Counted from the first letter of the stretch, positions 20,365 through 30,798 are shown. The stretch: DNA of 64,000 bases from Allofrancisella frigidaquae (GCF_012222825.1 NZ_CP038017.1:1610181-1674180), one strand, 5' to 3'. Numbers and translations: made by a program. The notes: generated by a model from the letters alone, not told the origin.

Positions 20365-21624
20365 ATGTCAAAGTACGCTACACTTAAATATGCTGAGAAA
20401 AATATTGAGATAGACTTGCCCGTATATTCTCCTAGTTTGGGTAATGATTGCATAGATGTTTCATCTCTAGTAAAACACGGTCTTTTCACTTATGATCCTG
20501 GCTTTATGTCAACTGCATCGTGTGAATCTAAAATCACTTATATAGACGGAGAAAAAGGTGTTCTCCTTCATAGAGGCTACCCTATACAAGAATGGACACA
20601 AAAGTCAAATTATAGAACTCTATGTTATGCTCTAATCTACGGTCAATTACCAACTAACGAGCAAAGAGAAGCTTTCAGAAGAGAAATTATAGCAAAAATG
20701 CCTGTATGTGAACATATAAAAGCAGCCGTATCTGCTATGCCAAAACATACTCACCCTATGTCTAGCCTAATTGCTGGGGTTAACGTGATTGCTGCTGAGC
20801 ATGTTCACAATGGACAAAAAGAACCTCAAGAGGAGGTTGCCAAAAATATAATTGCCAAGATTGCTACTATAGCAGCTATGGCCTATAGACATAACCAAGG
20901 CAAAAAATTCCTAGAGCCAAAACCAGACTACGGTTATGCTGAAAACTTCCTATATATGATGTTCGCTGAAGATGAAAACTATAAACCAGATGAACTTCAT
21001 GTTGAAGCGATGGACACAATCTTTATACTTCATGCCGACCACGAACAAAATGCTTCAACGTCAACTGTTAGATTATCAGGATCTACAGGTAACTCACCTT
21101 ATGCTGCCATTATAGCAGGTATAACAGCACTCTGGGGACCAGCACATGGGGGAGCAAATGAAGCTGTTCTAAAAATGTTATCAGAAATTGGTAGCATGGA
21201 TAATATCAACAAGTTTATTGAAAAAGCCAAAGATAAAGATGATCCTTTCAGATTGATGGGTTTTGGTCATAGAGTATATAAGAATACCGACCCTAGAGCT
21301 ACTGCTATGAAACAAAACTGTGAGCAAATTTTAGCTAAGTTTGGCAATGGGGATAACCCACTTTTAGCTGTAGCTAAAAAGTTAGAAGAAATTGCACTAC
21401 AAGATGAGTTTTTCATAGAAAGGAAACTCTTTCCAAATGTGGACTTTTATTCAGGTATCATCTTAAAAGCTATGGGAATTCCAGAAGAAATGTTCACTGC
21501 AATCTTTGCTCTTGCTAGAACCTCTGGCTGGATTTCTCAATGGATAGAAATGGTAAACGATTCAGCTCAAAAAATTGGTCGCCCAAGACAATTATACACA
21601 GGTGCAACTAGTAGGAACTTCTAG
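20365..21624 (+). CDS. gltA: Citrate synthase GltA (type II, hexameric-type)
   Basis: GltA condenses oxaloacetate and acetyl-CoA at the entry of the TCA cycle. The 419-residue protein has the N-terminal beta-domain of Gram-negative citrate synthases and the active-site segments LHADHEQNASTSTVR, GPAHGGANEAVLKML, GFGHRVYKNTDPRA and NVDFYSG. It is transcribed away from sdhCDAB-sucAB, so the TCA block shares one divergent control region. Confidence 0.97.
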   Translation: MSKYATLKYAEKNIEIDLPVYSPSLGNDCIDVSSLVKHGLFTYDPGFMSTASCESKITYIDGEKGVLLHRGYPIQEWTQKSNYRTLCYALIYGQLPTNEQREAFRREIIAKMPVCEHIKAAVSAMPKHTHPMSSLIAGVNVIAAEHVHNGQKEPQEEVAKNIIAKIATIAAMAYRHNQGKKFLEPKPDYGYAENFLYMMFAEDENYKPDELHVEAMDTIFILHADHEQNASTSTVRLSGSTGNSPYAAIIAGITALWGPAHGGANEAVLKMLSEIGSMDNINKFIEKAKDKDDPFRLMGFGHRVYKNTDPRATAMKQNCEQILAKFGNGDNPLLAVAKKLEEIALQDEFFIERKLFPNVDFYSGIILKAMGIPEEMFTAIFALARTSGWISQWIEMVNDSAQKIGRPRQLYTGATSRNF

Positions 21625-21665
21625 TCACTTTTCATTATTTACCTTTACATTCAATAATTTTTAAA

Positions 21666-21691
21666 TTAGCCTATTATCAAATACAGGCTAA
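21666..21691 (+). terminator. Possible terminator after gltA
   Basis: A 7-bp inverted repeat, TTAGCCT and AGGCTAA with a 12-nt loop, is followed by AATTTTG 42 bp after the gltA stop. The stem is short and the T-run is broken, so this is a weak terminator candidate between gltA and ampG. Confidence 0.35.
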
Positions 21692-21711
21692 AATTTTGTA
21701 TCTCATCCTTA

Positions 21712-23103
21712 ATGAATAAATCCCCGACCATTTTAGAGAAATTAATTGCACCATTTAAGCAAAGTAAAATGTTTAGTATGCTAATTTTAGGCTATGCTTC
21801 TGGCCTACCTTTAATGCTTACTGCGTCATCTTTATTTCTTTGGTATAAAGATAATAATATTCAAATTAAAGATATTGGGTTTTTAACACTAATTGCAATA
21901 CCGTATACTTTTAAATACTTATGGGCTCCGATTCTAGACAAAGTCAGTATTAAAGGTTTTAGTAGAAGAAAGGGGTGGATATTTATCACCCAAGTAACTT
22001 TAATCTTACTAATTGCTCTAATGAGTAGGTTTTCACCTGTTAACTACCCCTTAGTAATAGCCTTTATCGGATTTTTAATATGCCTTACATCAGCAACACA
22101 AGATATAGCCATCAACGCATACCAAACTGAAGTTCTTGACGAATCTGAGCGAGCCCTAGGAAATGCTGTTGCCGTAATGGGGTATCGTATAGGCATGTTA
22201 ATTACTGGATCAATACTCTTAATTTTAGTAGATAACTTTAACCATGGTTACAGCCTTGATCAGCTATGTCTTACTCCACTTGAAGTTACTAACCTTATGA
22301 ACTCTTCCCACCTTTTAGGTTCTTTAATTTTAGTTTCTAGTAACGATAACATCCTACATATTATAAATTGTGGCTGGGGTAATGCTTTACTAATCATTTT
22401 AGCTTTTTTTGCGCTCTGTCCGATATTTACTTTATTTTTAAAAGAAGATACTAAGATTATTGTACCAAGGACCTTTAAAGAAGCTTTTATTAATCCATTT
22501 ATAGAATTTGTAACACGCAAAGGTATCAAACCTGCTCTCACTATATTAGCGATTCTAATAGCTTATAAACTAGCAGACGCTATAGCTTTTTCCCTAAACT
22601 CAGTTTTCTTTGTTGATTTAGGGTTTGACAAAACTACTATTGCTGTATCATATAAAGGCCTGTCTCTAGTTTTTACTATCTTGGGATTAATTTTTGGTGG
22701 TCTAGTAGCAAAAAAAATAGGTATATATAAGAGCTTTCTTTATTTTAGCATTATCATGGCATGTGCAAATTTAATGTACGTCATTTTAGCAATAGTAGGG
22801 AAAAATTATAGTCTAATGGTTGCCTCTGTGGCAGTTGAATATTTTTGTGGTGCAATGGGTACAGCTATTTTAGTAGCAATGATAATGAGCTTAGTAAACG
22901 TTAAATTCTCAGCAACCCAATTCGCTATACTTAGCTCTATTGATTCACTTGGTAGAGTACTAGTCGGACCGCTAGCTGGTTATATCCAATACTACTATAG
23001 CTGGAGTGGGCTATTTATCTTTAGCTTTATCATAGGGATAATTGTGTCGTTGGTTATCTATATATCCAAAAACCAGATAAAAGCTATGGCAAATCTTAAA
23101 TAA
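21712..23103 (+). CDS. ampG: AmpG-type muropeptide permease (MFS)
   Basis: AmpG imports GlcNAc-anhydro-muropeptides for peptidoglycan recycling. The 463-residue protein has about 12-14 hydrophobic helices and AmpG-typical segments: LGYASGLPLMLTASSLFLWY in helix 1, IPYTFKYLWAPILDK, and TSATQDIAINAYQTEVL in helix 4. It lies 87 bp after gltA with a weak terminator between, and converges on sodB. A related MFS function cannot be ruled out, but AmpG is the best match. Confidence 0.85.
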   Translation: MNKSPTILEKLIAPFKQSKMFSMLILGYASGLPLMLTASSLFLWYKDNNIQIKDIGFLTLIAIPYTFKYLWAPILDKVSIKGFSRRKGWIFITQVTLILLIALMSRFSPVNYPLVIAFIGFLICLTSATQDIAINAYQTEVLDESERALGNAVAVMGYRIGMLITGSILLILVDNFNHGYSLDQLCLTPLEVTNLMNSSHLLGSLILVSSNDNILHIINCGWGNALLIILAFFALCPIFTLFLKEDTKIIVPRTFKEAFINPFIEFVTRKGIKPALTILAILIAYKLADAIAFSLNSVFFVDLGFDKTTIAVSYKGLSLVFTILGLIFGGLVAKKIGIYKSFLYFSIIMACANLMYVILAIVGKNYSLMVASVAVEYFCGAMGTAILVAMIMSLVNVKFSATQFAILSSIDSLGRVLVGPLAGYIQYYYSWSGLFIFSFIIGIIVSLVIYISKNQIKAMANLK

Positions 23104-23246
23104 GTATAATTTTGCTTTACTACTACACAATCCCAAGCCCAAGAAATATCCAAAGACATATTAGCAAAACTAGTATAGCATTTTGTAGCATCTAGAATTT
23201 TAATAATATAAAAAGAATTAAAAAGTTTATAGCTTTTTGTATAAAG

Positions 23247-23825
23247 TTATTTAGCAAACTGTTCTGAAACAAATTCCCAGTTTACTAAATTCCAGAGGGC
23301 CTCTATATATTTAGGCCTAGCGTTACGATAGTCAATATAGTACGCATGCTCCCAAACATCAAAAGTTAATAAAGGCTTTTTGTTATCTGTTAATGGGCAC
23401 CCTGCGTTACTTGTTGTTACTATCTCTAGCTTCCCTGTAGAGTCTTTAACTAGCCAAGCCCAACCAGAACCAAATGTAGCTATAGCTGCTGCTGAAAAAG
23501 TTTCTTTAAATTTATCTATTGAACCAAACGTTTCCATTATAGCAGCCTTAAGTTGACTTGAAGGCTCTGTTTTTTCAGGTGAAAGACAGTTCCAATAAAA
23601 CGTATGGTTATAAACTTGCGCGGCGTTATTAAATAAGCCACCATTAGCAGTTTTAATAATTTCTTCTAAGTTTTTTCCGTCATGCTCAGTTGCTTCTACT
23701 AACTTGTTTAAGTTAGTAACATAAGTTTGATGGTGCTTATCATAATGGTATTCTATAGTTTCTTTAGAGATAACTGGCTCTAACGCGTCCTTAGCATAAG
23801 GTAAAGCTGGTAATTCAAATTTCAT
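23247..23825 (-). CDS. sodB: Iron superoxide dismutase SodB
   Basis: SodB disproportionates superoxide in the cytoplasm. The 192-residue protein has the metal ligands in YHYDKHHQTYV, NHTFYWN and DVWEHAYYIDYRN. Gln in AAQVYNH and the AAIATFGSGWAWLV segment are characteristic of the iron rather than the manganese enzyme. It diverges from grxD with a 134-bp shared upstream region. There is no secretion signal. Confidence 0.95.
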   Translation of the reverse strand: MKFELPALPYAKDALEPVISKETIEYHYDKHHQTYVTNLNKLVEATEHDGKNLEEIIKTANGGLFNNAAQVYNHTFYWNCLSPEKTEPSSQLKAAIMETFGSIDKFKETFSAAAIATFGSGWAWLVKDSTGKLEIVTTSNAGCPLTDNKKPLLTFDVWEHAYYIDYRNARPKYIEALWNLVNWEFVSEQFAK

Positions 23826-23959
23826 AGTAAAACTCCCTTTAAATTTGTTTTTATCTTAATAGCCTCTAGATGACTATACCCGTTTAGTATAATATGCTAT
23901 CATTTTTTAAATAAAATTTCTAAGTATACTAACCACTTAACCTATAAAGAGGATATAAA

Positions 23960-24289
23960 ATGAATACTCCTGATGAACAAAAAGTAATAGATAGAATAGA
24001 AAAACAAATAAGAGAAAACCAAATTATTCTTTATATGAAAGGCTCTCCAAATATGCCTCAATGTGGGTTTTCAGCTAATGCAGCTAGCGCAATTAGAGCT
24101 TGTGGCAAACCATTTGCTTTTGTGAATATATTAGAAAACCCAGATATTAGAGCCATTCTTCCTAAATATGCAGACTGGCCAACATTCCCTCAACTCTGGG
24201 TTAAAGGGGAGCTTATTGGAGGATGTGATATCATAATGGAGATGAAAGAATCAGGGGAGCTCCAAGAGCTTATGGATTCTATCGAATAG
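23960..24289 (+). CDS. grxD: Monothiol glutaredoxin GrxD (CGFS type)
   Basis: A monothiol glutaredoxin that binds and transfers [2Fe-2S] clusters with glutathione. The 109 residues contain the defining CGFS in MPQCGFSANA, the conserved ILYMKGSP, TFPQLWVKGELIGGCDI and a typical C-terminus. A GAGGATAT stretch precedes the ATG. It diverges from sodB, suggesting shared oxidative or iron control, which the sequence does not prove. Confidence 0.95.
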   Translation: MNTPDEQKVIDRIEKQIRENQIILYMKGSPNMPQCGFSANAASAIRACGKPFAFVNILENPDIRAILPKYADWPTFPQLWVKGELIGGCDIIMEMKESGELQELMDSIE

Positions 24290-24291
24290 TT

Positions 24292-27231
24292 TTAATTTAT
24301 TTTTACCCAAGCATCTGTACCATAGTCACCCGAAGGATCAAATGCTTCTATAGAACATAGTCTTGACTCTGGTCCTACTTTACATCTATACAGATCGTTA
24401 CCTATTGATACTGTTGTACCACCTGCATACGAAATTATGCCATCTGGATAAACATATTCGGCAGCTTTTGGTTTTTTAACCTTAGAATCTATAGTCGAGC
24501 GCTCCACATTAGTCGCTTTTGTTATATCACTCCATGCCAGATAACTTTTATCACCGTAAGGTGCATAAGTAAGATTGTTACATAAATCTTGATTGCCGGG
24601 TATACATTCATATTTTTTATCCCCGTTTACTACAACTTCAGCATCTCTGTAGGAGCCTATGCCACTAGGATACTTATAAGCTCCATTGACCATTATTATT
24701 TCAGGTTTATTAGTAAATGTGCTATCATCGACAACGCTATCTTTTTGAACTTTTTCCCATGCAAGTTTTCCATATAAGCCATTTGGCATGTACATTTTAT
24801 CGTTACACAGACTTGCCACTAAAGTAGAAATACATTTATATTCTGCAGCTTGATAACTAACAATGGTACCAGCACCATATGTGCCTATACCATCTGGATA
24901 ATTGATTAGTGTACTAGTAATCAAGGATCCATCTGAGTAGTTTTTTTTACTAGAATTTTTATTAATGCTGGATTTATAAATCACTTTAGAAATAACTGGA
25001 GGAAGCTTTATAGAAGCTATTGCATCAGTAGTACTCCATGGCTGATGTGAATATCCAGCAGACAGTTCTCCTTGGTTAATTTTCATAGCATCAAAATCTA
25101 TACTCCATAATGCAAAACCCCCAAAAGATGCTTGATGTTTTTCCATCAACTCCACAGTAGCTTTGATATCATTAGCAGAAAGTGCGTATGTCAACCCCCT
25201 TGCAGTAACTCCTTCTATGGCTGGGATAGTAAATATTAACTTATCAGCAGGAATTTTAGGAACACGATCTACCTCGTATTTAGGCTTATTTGCATCGTAC
25301 CCCTGTTGTGTCGTTAAGGCCCAAGCTAAAGAAGCCATAAAACTAGGGTAACCATCATTTGAAGTAACCTTCAGATAGTTTCCTTTAGGATCTTTATAGA
25401 AACCTAAAATACCGGCCATACCTGAATGACCATATGTATTTAACCATATGTAATCAATGTTATTAACTCCTATTTCATCCATTAAATCAGCATAACTTTG
25501 ATTACGGTAAATATTATCTTCACCATTTTTATCTAAAGGCGCCACAATATATGTCCAAACAGGGGAAAATGTTAACCAAAAATCTGGTTTTGTAGTTTTC
25601 ATATGTTTTACAAACTCTATAATCTTTTTAGCAGCTTGCTGTGTCATCTGTTTGTTTTGTGGAAGGTCAGAAGGAGATAAGTCAAAATTCACACCATCGA
25701 AACCATAATCACCAACAATTTTTTCAAGCTCATCAAAATCAAACTCTTGCCACTCAATGTAAGAAAATTTTCCACCAATCGAAACTATGACATGTTTGCC
25801 TTTTTGTTTCATATAGCCTATAAACTCTTTAAGATCTTGTGGAGAATATATCTCTTTCGAGTCACCATTTTCTTGATTAAAAGTAAACTTAAATCCACCG
25901 CTACTGCTGTAAGTTAAATACGCGACTATAAAAACGTTATACTTACAAACCTGTGGGTTTTCATCACAATACTCTTTATCCTCTGGCATTTTAATACTTA
26001 TAGGACTACTATTTAATTGTCTACCAGAAATGTTATACGTACTGTTTTTCCCCCACAAAGGTAAAAATCCTGCAACAACTGGTCCTTTAATGATTTTGAC
26101 TCTTGGATCACAAATGTTTTTATAAATACAATTGCGTAATCCTAAAGCAAAAGATCCTGCTTTATGGTCAGCGTCATCATATAAACCAGAGGTATAATCA
26201 GCATTTAAAGTCCAACCTACAATGCCAGAAAATCTTGGTTTAAGTTTTATTTTTTCAAGCTGTGGTAACATTAAAGCTACGGCTTGAGACGTTGTAAGAG
26301 AATTTGTAGCATCTGCCATAGGATGATACACAGTGTTAACTCCCCCTCCAGCTAAAGGGTCTGTTGGTTCCATTATCAAAACTTTTGTTTTAAATGGAAC
26401 TTCAGCATTTTGAATAATTTTATCGTAACTTTCTGAAATAAAATTAGGATCATACTGTGGGTATTCATCGTATTCTTGTATAAATAAATAATCAACGTTT
26501 CCAGATTTAATAGCACTAGAGTAATCTTCACTATGACCTGTAGTAACAAGTTTATAATCATTTACCTTAGGACTTACTATAATAGCTAAATTTGAGTCTG
26601 CATGTTTAATTTTTGCTATTAGTTTATTTAGAAACGCTGGAGAAATGTATCTCCTAATTCCAAAAACGATACCGTTGATATCATACTTTTTTAAGAATTT
26701 AACTATATTCTCAGCAAGTGTATTTATTTGGGCATCTGTTAAGTCCTCCCCTATCACTTTAGGACCAACCTCGTTCTTTTGGCCCCCTGGATAAAAAGTA
26801 TTTGGGATGCCTCCAACGCCTAAGATAACGTCTAACCCTGCACTTTTAGCTTCAGCTATCTTTTTTTCAAATTCTTGATTACTAACACCAGCTAAGCTAT
26901 TAGAAGAAAAATTTATGTCTGTACCATAAACCTCTGTATTTGCAATAATTATAACATTATAACCGTCATCGGCTACTTTTTTCATATCAATATTATTAGC
27001 TGAACTTAAAGCCATCATATCTAGAAAACCTCCTATAATTCTATCTGGCAGTAACTTTTTATGCGGTGATTCTAAGATTGATTTGGCTGGTTTTTCTTTT
27101 TGCTTACCGATCATTTCAGACGGTTGCACACTAAGCTCTGTGTTTTTAGATAAAATAATAAAGCCTATTATTACTATCAATAATGATAAAAGTAATAAGT
27201 ATACTTTTTTTCTAGGTAAGTTTTTTTTCAC
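24292..27231 (-). CDS. Large chitinase-like protein: two GH18 domains with degenerate active sites, three chitin-binding-like modules
   Basis: This 979-residue protein has an N-terminal hydrophobic segment (residues 10-28) that acts as a signal or anchor. Two GH18-type barrels follow (about 62-370 and 383-725), then three repeated C-terminal modules (about 778-829, 853-905, 928-979). Each repeat has a YP-G-I-Y start, a Cys pair (800/809, 876/884, 950/959) and a final aromatic Trp, like CBM5/12 chitin-binding modules. In active GH18 enzymes strand 4 carries DGxDxDxE. Here domain 1 reads N186-G-I-V-F-G-I-R193, and domain 2 reads D512-G-V-N-F-D-L-S519, so the proton-donor Glu is absent in both. 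The protein probably binds chitin-like glycans rather than cutting them. It faces grxD tail to tail, 2 bp apart. Confidence 0.85.
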   Translation of the reverse strand: MKKNLPRKKVYLLLLSLLIVIIGFIILSKNTELSVQPSEMIGKQKEKPAKSILESPHKKLLPDRIIGGFLDMMALSSANNIDMKKVADDGYNVIIIANTEVYGTDINFSSNSLAGVSNQEFEKKIAEAKSAGLDVILGVGGIPNTFYPGGQKNEVGPKVIGEDLTDAQINTLAENIVKFLKKYDINGIVFGIRRYISPAFLNKLIAKIKHADSNLAIIVSPKVNDYKLVTTGHSEDYSSAIKSGNVDYLFIQEYDEYPQYDPNFISESYDKIIQNAEVPFKTKVLIMEPTDPLAGGGVNTVYHPMADATNSLTTSQAVALMLPQLEKIKLKPRFSGIVGWTLNADYTSGLYDDADHKAGSFALGLRNCIYKNICDPRVKIIKGPVVAGFLPLWGKNSTYNISGRQLNSSPISIKMPEDKEYCDENPQVCKYNVFIVAYLTYSSSGGFKFTFNQENGDSKEIYSPQDLKEFIGYMKQKGKHVIVSIGGKFSYIEWQEFDFDELEKIVGDYGFDGVNFDLSPSDLPQNKQMTQQAAKKIIEFVKHMKTTKPDFWLTFSPVWTYIVAPLDKNGEDNIYRNQSYADLMDEIGVNNIDYIWLNTYGHSGMAGILGFYKDPKGNYLKVTSNDGYPSFMASLAWALTTQQGYDANKPKYEVDRVPKIPADKLIFTIPAIEGVTARGLTYALSANDIKATVELMEKHQASFGGFALWSIDFDAMKINQGELSAGYSHQPWSTTDAIASIKLPPVISKVIYKSSINKNSSKKNYSDGSLITSTLINYPDGIGTYGAGTIVSYQAAEYKCISTLVASLCNDKMYMPNGLYGKLAWEKVQKDSVVDDSTFTNKPEIIMVNGAYKYPSGIGSYRDAEVVVNGDKKYECIPGNQDLCNNLTYAPYGDKSYLAWSDITKATNVERSTIDSKVKKPKAAEYVYPDGIISYAGGTTVSIGNDLYRCKVGPESRLCSIEAFDPSGDYGTDAWVKIN

Positions 27232-27303
27232 TCGTAAGCCCTAATAAACTATTAGATTTCTTTAACTATATTATATGTATTTTTATTGGGCTTTATAGCT
27301 ATT

Positions 27304-28836
27304 TTAGGATATTTCAGGTTTCATATGAGGAAAAAGTATCACATCTCTTATCGACTGTGAGTTGGTTAGATACATCACAAGCCTATCAATTCCTATACCT
27401 TGACCTGCTGTTGGTGGCATACCGTACTCTAGTGCTCTAATATAATCCTTATCATATGGCATTGCTTCATCATCACCTGAAGCTGCTGCCTCAACTTGTT
27501 TTCTAAATCTTTCTGCCTGATCTTCAGCATCATTTAGCTCAGAAAACCCATTTGCAATCTCACGGGCTCCTACAAAAAACTCAAACCTATCTGTAAACTC
27601 TGGATTACTATCACTACGACGAGCTAAAGGAGAAACTACAGCTGGATAGTCTGTTATAAATGTAGGTTGAATAAGCTTATCTTCAACAGTCTCTTCAAAA
27701 ATTTCATTTATTAAATGACCAAGCTCATAGAAAGGCTCTACCTTTATCTTTAACTTCTCTGCTACTTTTCTTGCTGATTCAAAATCAGCTAAATCTTGAG
27801 TTGTAATATCTTGATTGTACTTAACTATAGAATCAACCATAGATATACGTAGATATGGTGCAGAAAAGTTGATCTTATGTTCACCATATTCCAGCTCTAC
27901 ACTACCAGTGATTTCTTTAACTAACTTTGAAAGCATATCCTCTGTTAGATCCATCAAATCATTATAATCAGCATATGCCATATAAAACTCAAGCATTGTA
28001 AATTCCGGATTATGACGAGAAGATACCCCTTCATTTCTAAAATTACGATTTATCTCGTATACACGCTCAAAACCACCAACTACTAACCTTTTTAAGTATA
28101 ACTCCGGAGCAATACGTAAATATAAAGGCATATCAAGAGCATTATGATGGGTTCTAAAAGGTTTTGCTGCAGCACCACCTTGCAGCACATGCATCATAGG
28201 CGTTTCTACTTCCATAAAATTTAAATTATCAAAATACTTACGAATAAAACTAACCACCTTCGAACGTACTTTGAAAACTTCTCTAGCTTTTTCATTTGTT
28301 ATAAGATCGACATATCTTTGACGGTATCTCATTTCTTGATCTGACAAGCCATGAAACTTATCTGGTAATGGTCTGATAGCTTTAGTTAAAACTTCAAAAT
28401 GATCAGCATGAATAGAAAGCTCACCTGTATTAGTTTTAAACACAACACCAGAAACAGCAACTATATCTCCTAAGTCACATAGATTCTTAAATGTATCATA
28501 TTGACCTTCTGGCAAATCACTTTTTTTAAGATAAACTTGCACTCTGCCTGACATATCTTGAAGAGTAAAAAAAGAAGCTTTTCCCATAACTCTTCTTAAT
28601 ACTACACGTCCTGCGACTTTATAATTCTGTTTGGGTTCTGTTTCTTCTAATTCTTGCTTTGTCTTATCTGCATACTTAGCTTGAAGACACGCAGCAACTA
28701 CATTTCTTTTAAAAATATTTGGATGACTAATCCCTGCGTTTTGTTCAGCTAATATCTTTAATTTTTCTTTTCTTAAAGCAATTTGTGAGTTTTCATCTAA
28801 AACTTGCTCTTCTACTTTATTATTTTTATCCGTCAT
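27304..28836 (-). CDS. lysS: Lysyl-tRNA synthetase LysS (class II)
   Basis: LysS charges tRNA-Lys. The 510-residue protein has the N-terminal OB-fold anticodon-binding domain (about 70-160: [21 protein letters not shown]) and class II catalytic motifs: motif 2 around [28 protein letters not shown] and motif 3 GIGIDRLVM. It lies 11 bp after prfB, the same prfB-lysS order as in E. coli. Confidence 0.97.
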   Translation of the reverse strand: MTDKNNKVEEQVLDENSQIALRKEKLKILAEQNAGISHPNIFKRNVVAACLQAKYADKTKQELEETEPKQNYKVAGRVVLRRVMGKASFFTLQDMSGRVQVYLKKSDLPEGQYDTFKNLCDLGDIVAVSGVVFKTNTGELSIHADHFEVLTKAIRPLPDKFHGLSDQEMRYRQRYVDLITNEKAREVFKVRSKVVSFIRKYFDNLNFMEVETPMMHVLQGGAAAKPFRTHHNALDMPLYLRIAPELYLKRLVVGGFERVYEINRNFRNEGVSSRHNPEFTMLEFYMAYADYNDLMDLTEDMLSKLVKEITGSVELEYGEHKINFSAPYLRISMVDSIVKYNQDITTQDLADFESARKVAEKLKIKVEPFYELGHLINEIFEETVEDKLIQPTFITDYPAVVSPLARRSDSNPEFTDRFEFFVGAREIANGFSELNDAEDQAERFRKQVEAAASGDDEAMPYDKDYIRALEYGMPPTAGQGIGIDRLVMYLTNSQSIRDVILFPHMKPEIS

Positions 28837-28847
28837 TTAAAATTATC

Positions 28848-29937
28848 CTATAAACCACTTTTTAAGCTTGCTTCTATAAATTTATCTAAATCACCATCTA
28901 ATACTGCTTGAGTATTTGTGTTTTCCACACCTGTTCTTAGATCTTTAATACGAGATTGATCTAAAACGTAAGAGCGAATTTGACTTCCCCAACCAATGTC
29001 AGATTTTGAATCTTCTAAAGCATTTTTTTCAGCGTTTCGTTTTTGTAGCTCCATTTCATACAGCTTAGATTTTAACTGTTTCATAGCATTTTCTCTATTT
29101 TTATGCTGCGATCTATCGCTTTGACTCTGGACCACAATATTTGTTGGTAAGTGAGTTATTCTAACAGCTGAATCAGTTTTGTTAACATGCTGGCCACCAG
29201 CTCCTGATGCTCTATATGTATCCACCCTTAAATCAGCTGGATTAATCTCAACATCGATATTATCATCAACTTCAGGTGAGATAAACACTGAAGCAAACGA
29301 TGTATGTCTTTTATTATTAGAATCAAAGGGTGATTTTCTAACTAGCCTATGAATCCCTGTTTCTGTTCTTAACCATCCATATGCATATTCACCTTCAATT
29401 TTTAAAGTACATCCTTTTATACCTGCAACGTCACCATCTGAGACATTATCTATCGTAACTTTAAAACCATGACTATCTGACCAACGCATATACATTCGCA
29501 TTAACATTTCAGCCCAGTCTTGTGCTTCTGTTCCTCCAGAACCAGACTGAATATCTAGATAAGCATTATTAGGGTCCATCTTTTTAGAAAACATTCTTCT
29601 AAATTCTAGCCTCTCAATTTCTTGAGTAATCTCATGAGTATCTTTTGCAATTTCTTGGATTAAAGATTCATCCTCTTGTGCTAACTCAAGAAGTTCTGTT
29701 AAAGTTCCTAAAGTCTCTATAATATATTCACAAGTTAACACAATGTTTTCTAGTTCAACCTTTTGTTTGCCCAGGTTTTGTGCATGTTCAGGATTATCCC
29801 ATATAGAGCCATCTTCTAGCTCCATTAAAATTTCTGTTAATTTTTCTTTTTTGACATCATAGTCAAAGATAGCCTCGTAATGATTCTATACGATTAGATA
29901 AATCCTTTAATAAAGTTCTATAGTTTACTGATTCCAT
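28848..29937 (-). CDS. prfB: Peptide chain release factor 2 with programmed +1 frameshift
   Basis: RF2 ends translation at UGA and UAA. The ATG at 29937 opens a short frame, [18 protein letters not shown]..., that meets an in-frame TGA (29865-29863) in the context CTT TGA C. Shifting +1 there continues as Leu-Asp-Tyr-Asp-Val into the long frame and gives a 362-residue RF2. The classic site (slippery CTT-TGA-C after an internal GAGG-like ribosome-binding stretch) is intact, so this is autoregulation by RF2 level, not a mutation. The codon-recognition SPF (RKSPFDS) and the peptidyl-hydrolysis GGQ (GAGGQHVNK) are present. Confidence 0.96.
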
Positions 29938-30044
29938 ATTTTTATCCGTTTATATAAGTAATTTTGTGTATAGATTTTATAGTTTTAGGAAGTCTAACTC
30001 AAATAAATAAAAAATTTTTTTAATATAGACCTAGATCACTAATC

Positions 30045-30089
30045 AAGCAATAAAAGCGCTCGCCTGTAGAAATTACCCTTTTATTGCTT
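30045..30089. repeat. 12-bp perfect inverted repeat between prfB and the nitroreductase gene
   Basis: The arms AAGCAATAAAAG (30045-30056) and CTTTTATTGCTT (30078-30089) are perfectly complementary around a 21-bp GC-richer spacer. The element lies in the divergent prfB/nitroreductase gap. It could form a stem-loop or bind a dimeric regulator. No function is assigned. Confidence 0.5.
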
Positions 30090-30138
30090 TTATCTAGTAA
30101 AATAAAGTATCCAGACAAAAAACTATTTTATATAAATT

Positions 30139-30798
30139 ATGAATGTAATCGATGCATTAAAAAAGCGTAAATCTGTTAGGAAATTTCTAGAAAAACCTAT
30201 ACCTCCAGAACTTCTTGTTAAATTATTTGAAGCTGCAAAATGGACGCCTTCTAGCAAAAACACCCAACCATGGAAGATAGCTGTCATCAGCGGAGAAAAA
30301 AAAGAAAATCTAATGAACAAAATACTTAAAGCTCATAAAGAAGGACAAAAACCATGCATGGAATACGGGTATGAAGGTGAAGAGTTAGATGGCGAACTAA
30401 AGCAAAGAGCTATAAAGTGTGGGCACGATCTATATAGTGCTTTAGGAATAACCAGAGAGGATAAAGATAGACGGTTACAACAATGGGCAAAAAATTATCT
30501 TTCTTTCGAATCTCCGACTACAGCATTTATATTTAAGTACCATAATACAGGAATTAGTGGCTACATGGACTGTGGGATGCTAATCCAATCTATAATGCTA
30601 GCAGCAATTGATCTAGGGTTAGCAACATGCCCTCAAGCATCATTAGCACACTATCCAGATGTAGTAAAACAAGAGTTAGGCTACAAAGATTATATATTGT
30701 TATGTGGTATCGCTATAGGATACGAAGATACTCAAGATAGAGTAAATAATTATCGCACAGAAAGAGAAAAATTAAATAATGTGGTTAATTTTATATAA
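30139..30798 (+). CDS. Nitroreductase family FMN oxidoreductase
   Basis: An FMN-dependent NAD(P)H oxidoreductase of 219 residues. Family segments visible are the N-terminal KKRKSVRKFLEKPIPPELL (FMN-phosphate Arg/Ser), AAKWTPSSKNTQPWKI, and the C-terminal GLATCPQASLAHYPDVVKQELG with CGIAIGYED. The physiological substrate is unknown. A LysR-type regulator gene follows 70 bp downstream on the same strand and may control it. Confidence 0.88.
   Translation: MNVIDALKKRKSVRKFLEKPIPPELLVKLFEAAKWTPSSKNTQPWKIAVISGEKKENLMNKILKAHKEGQKPCMEYGYEGEELDGELKQRAIKCGHDLYSALGITREDKDRRLQQWAKNYLSFESPTTAFIFKYHNTGISGYMDCGMLIQSIMLAAIDLGLATCPQASLAHYPDVVKQELGYKDYILLCGIAIGYEDTQDRVNNYRTEREKLNNVVNFI

Noticed and set aside
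29826..29937. prfB as a pseudogene because of an in-frame TGA
   Set aside because: The TGA sits in the exact programmed frameshift context and the shifted frame gives a complete RF2.
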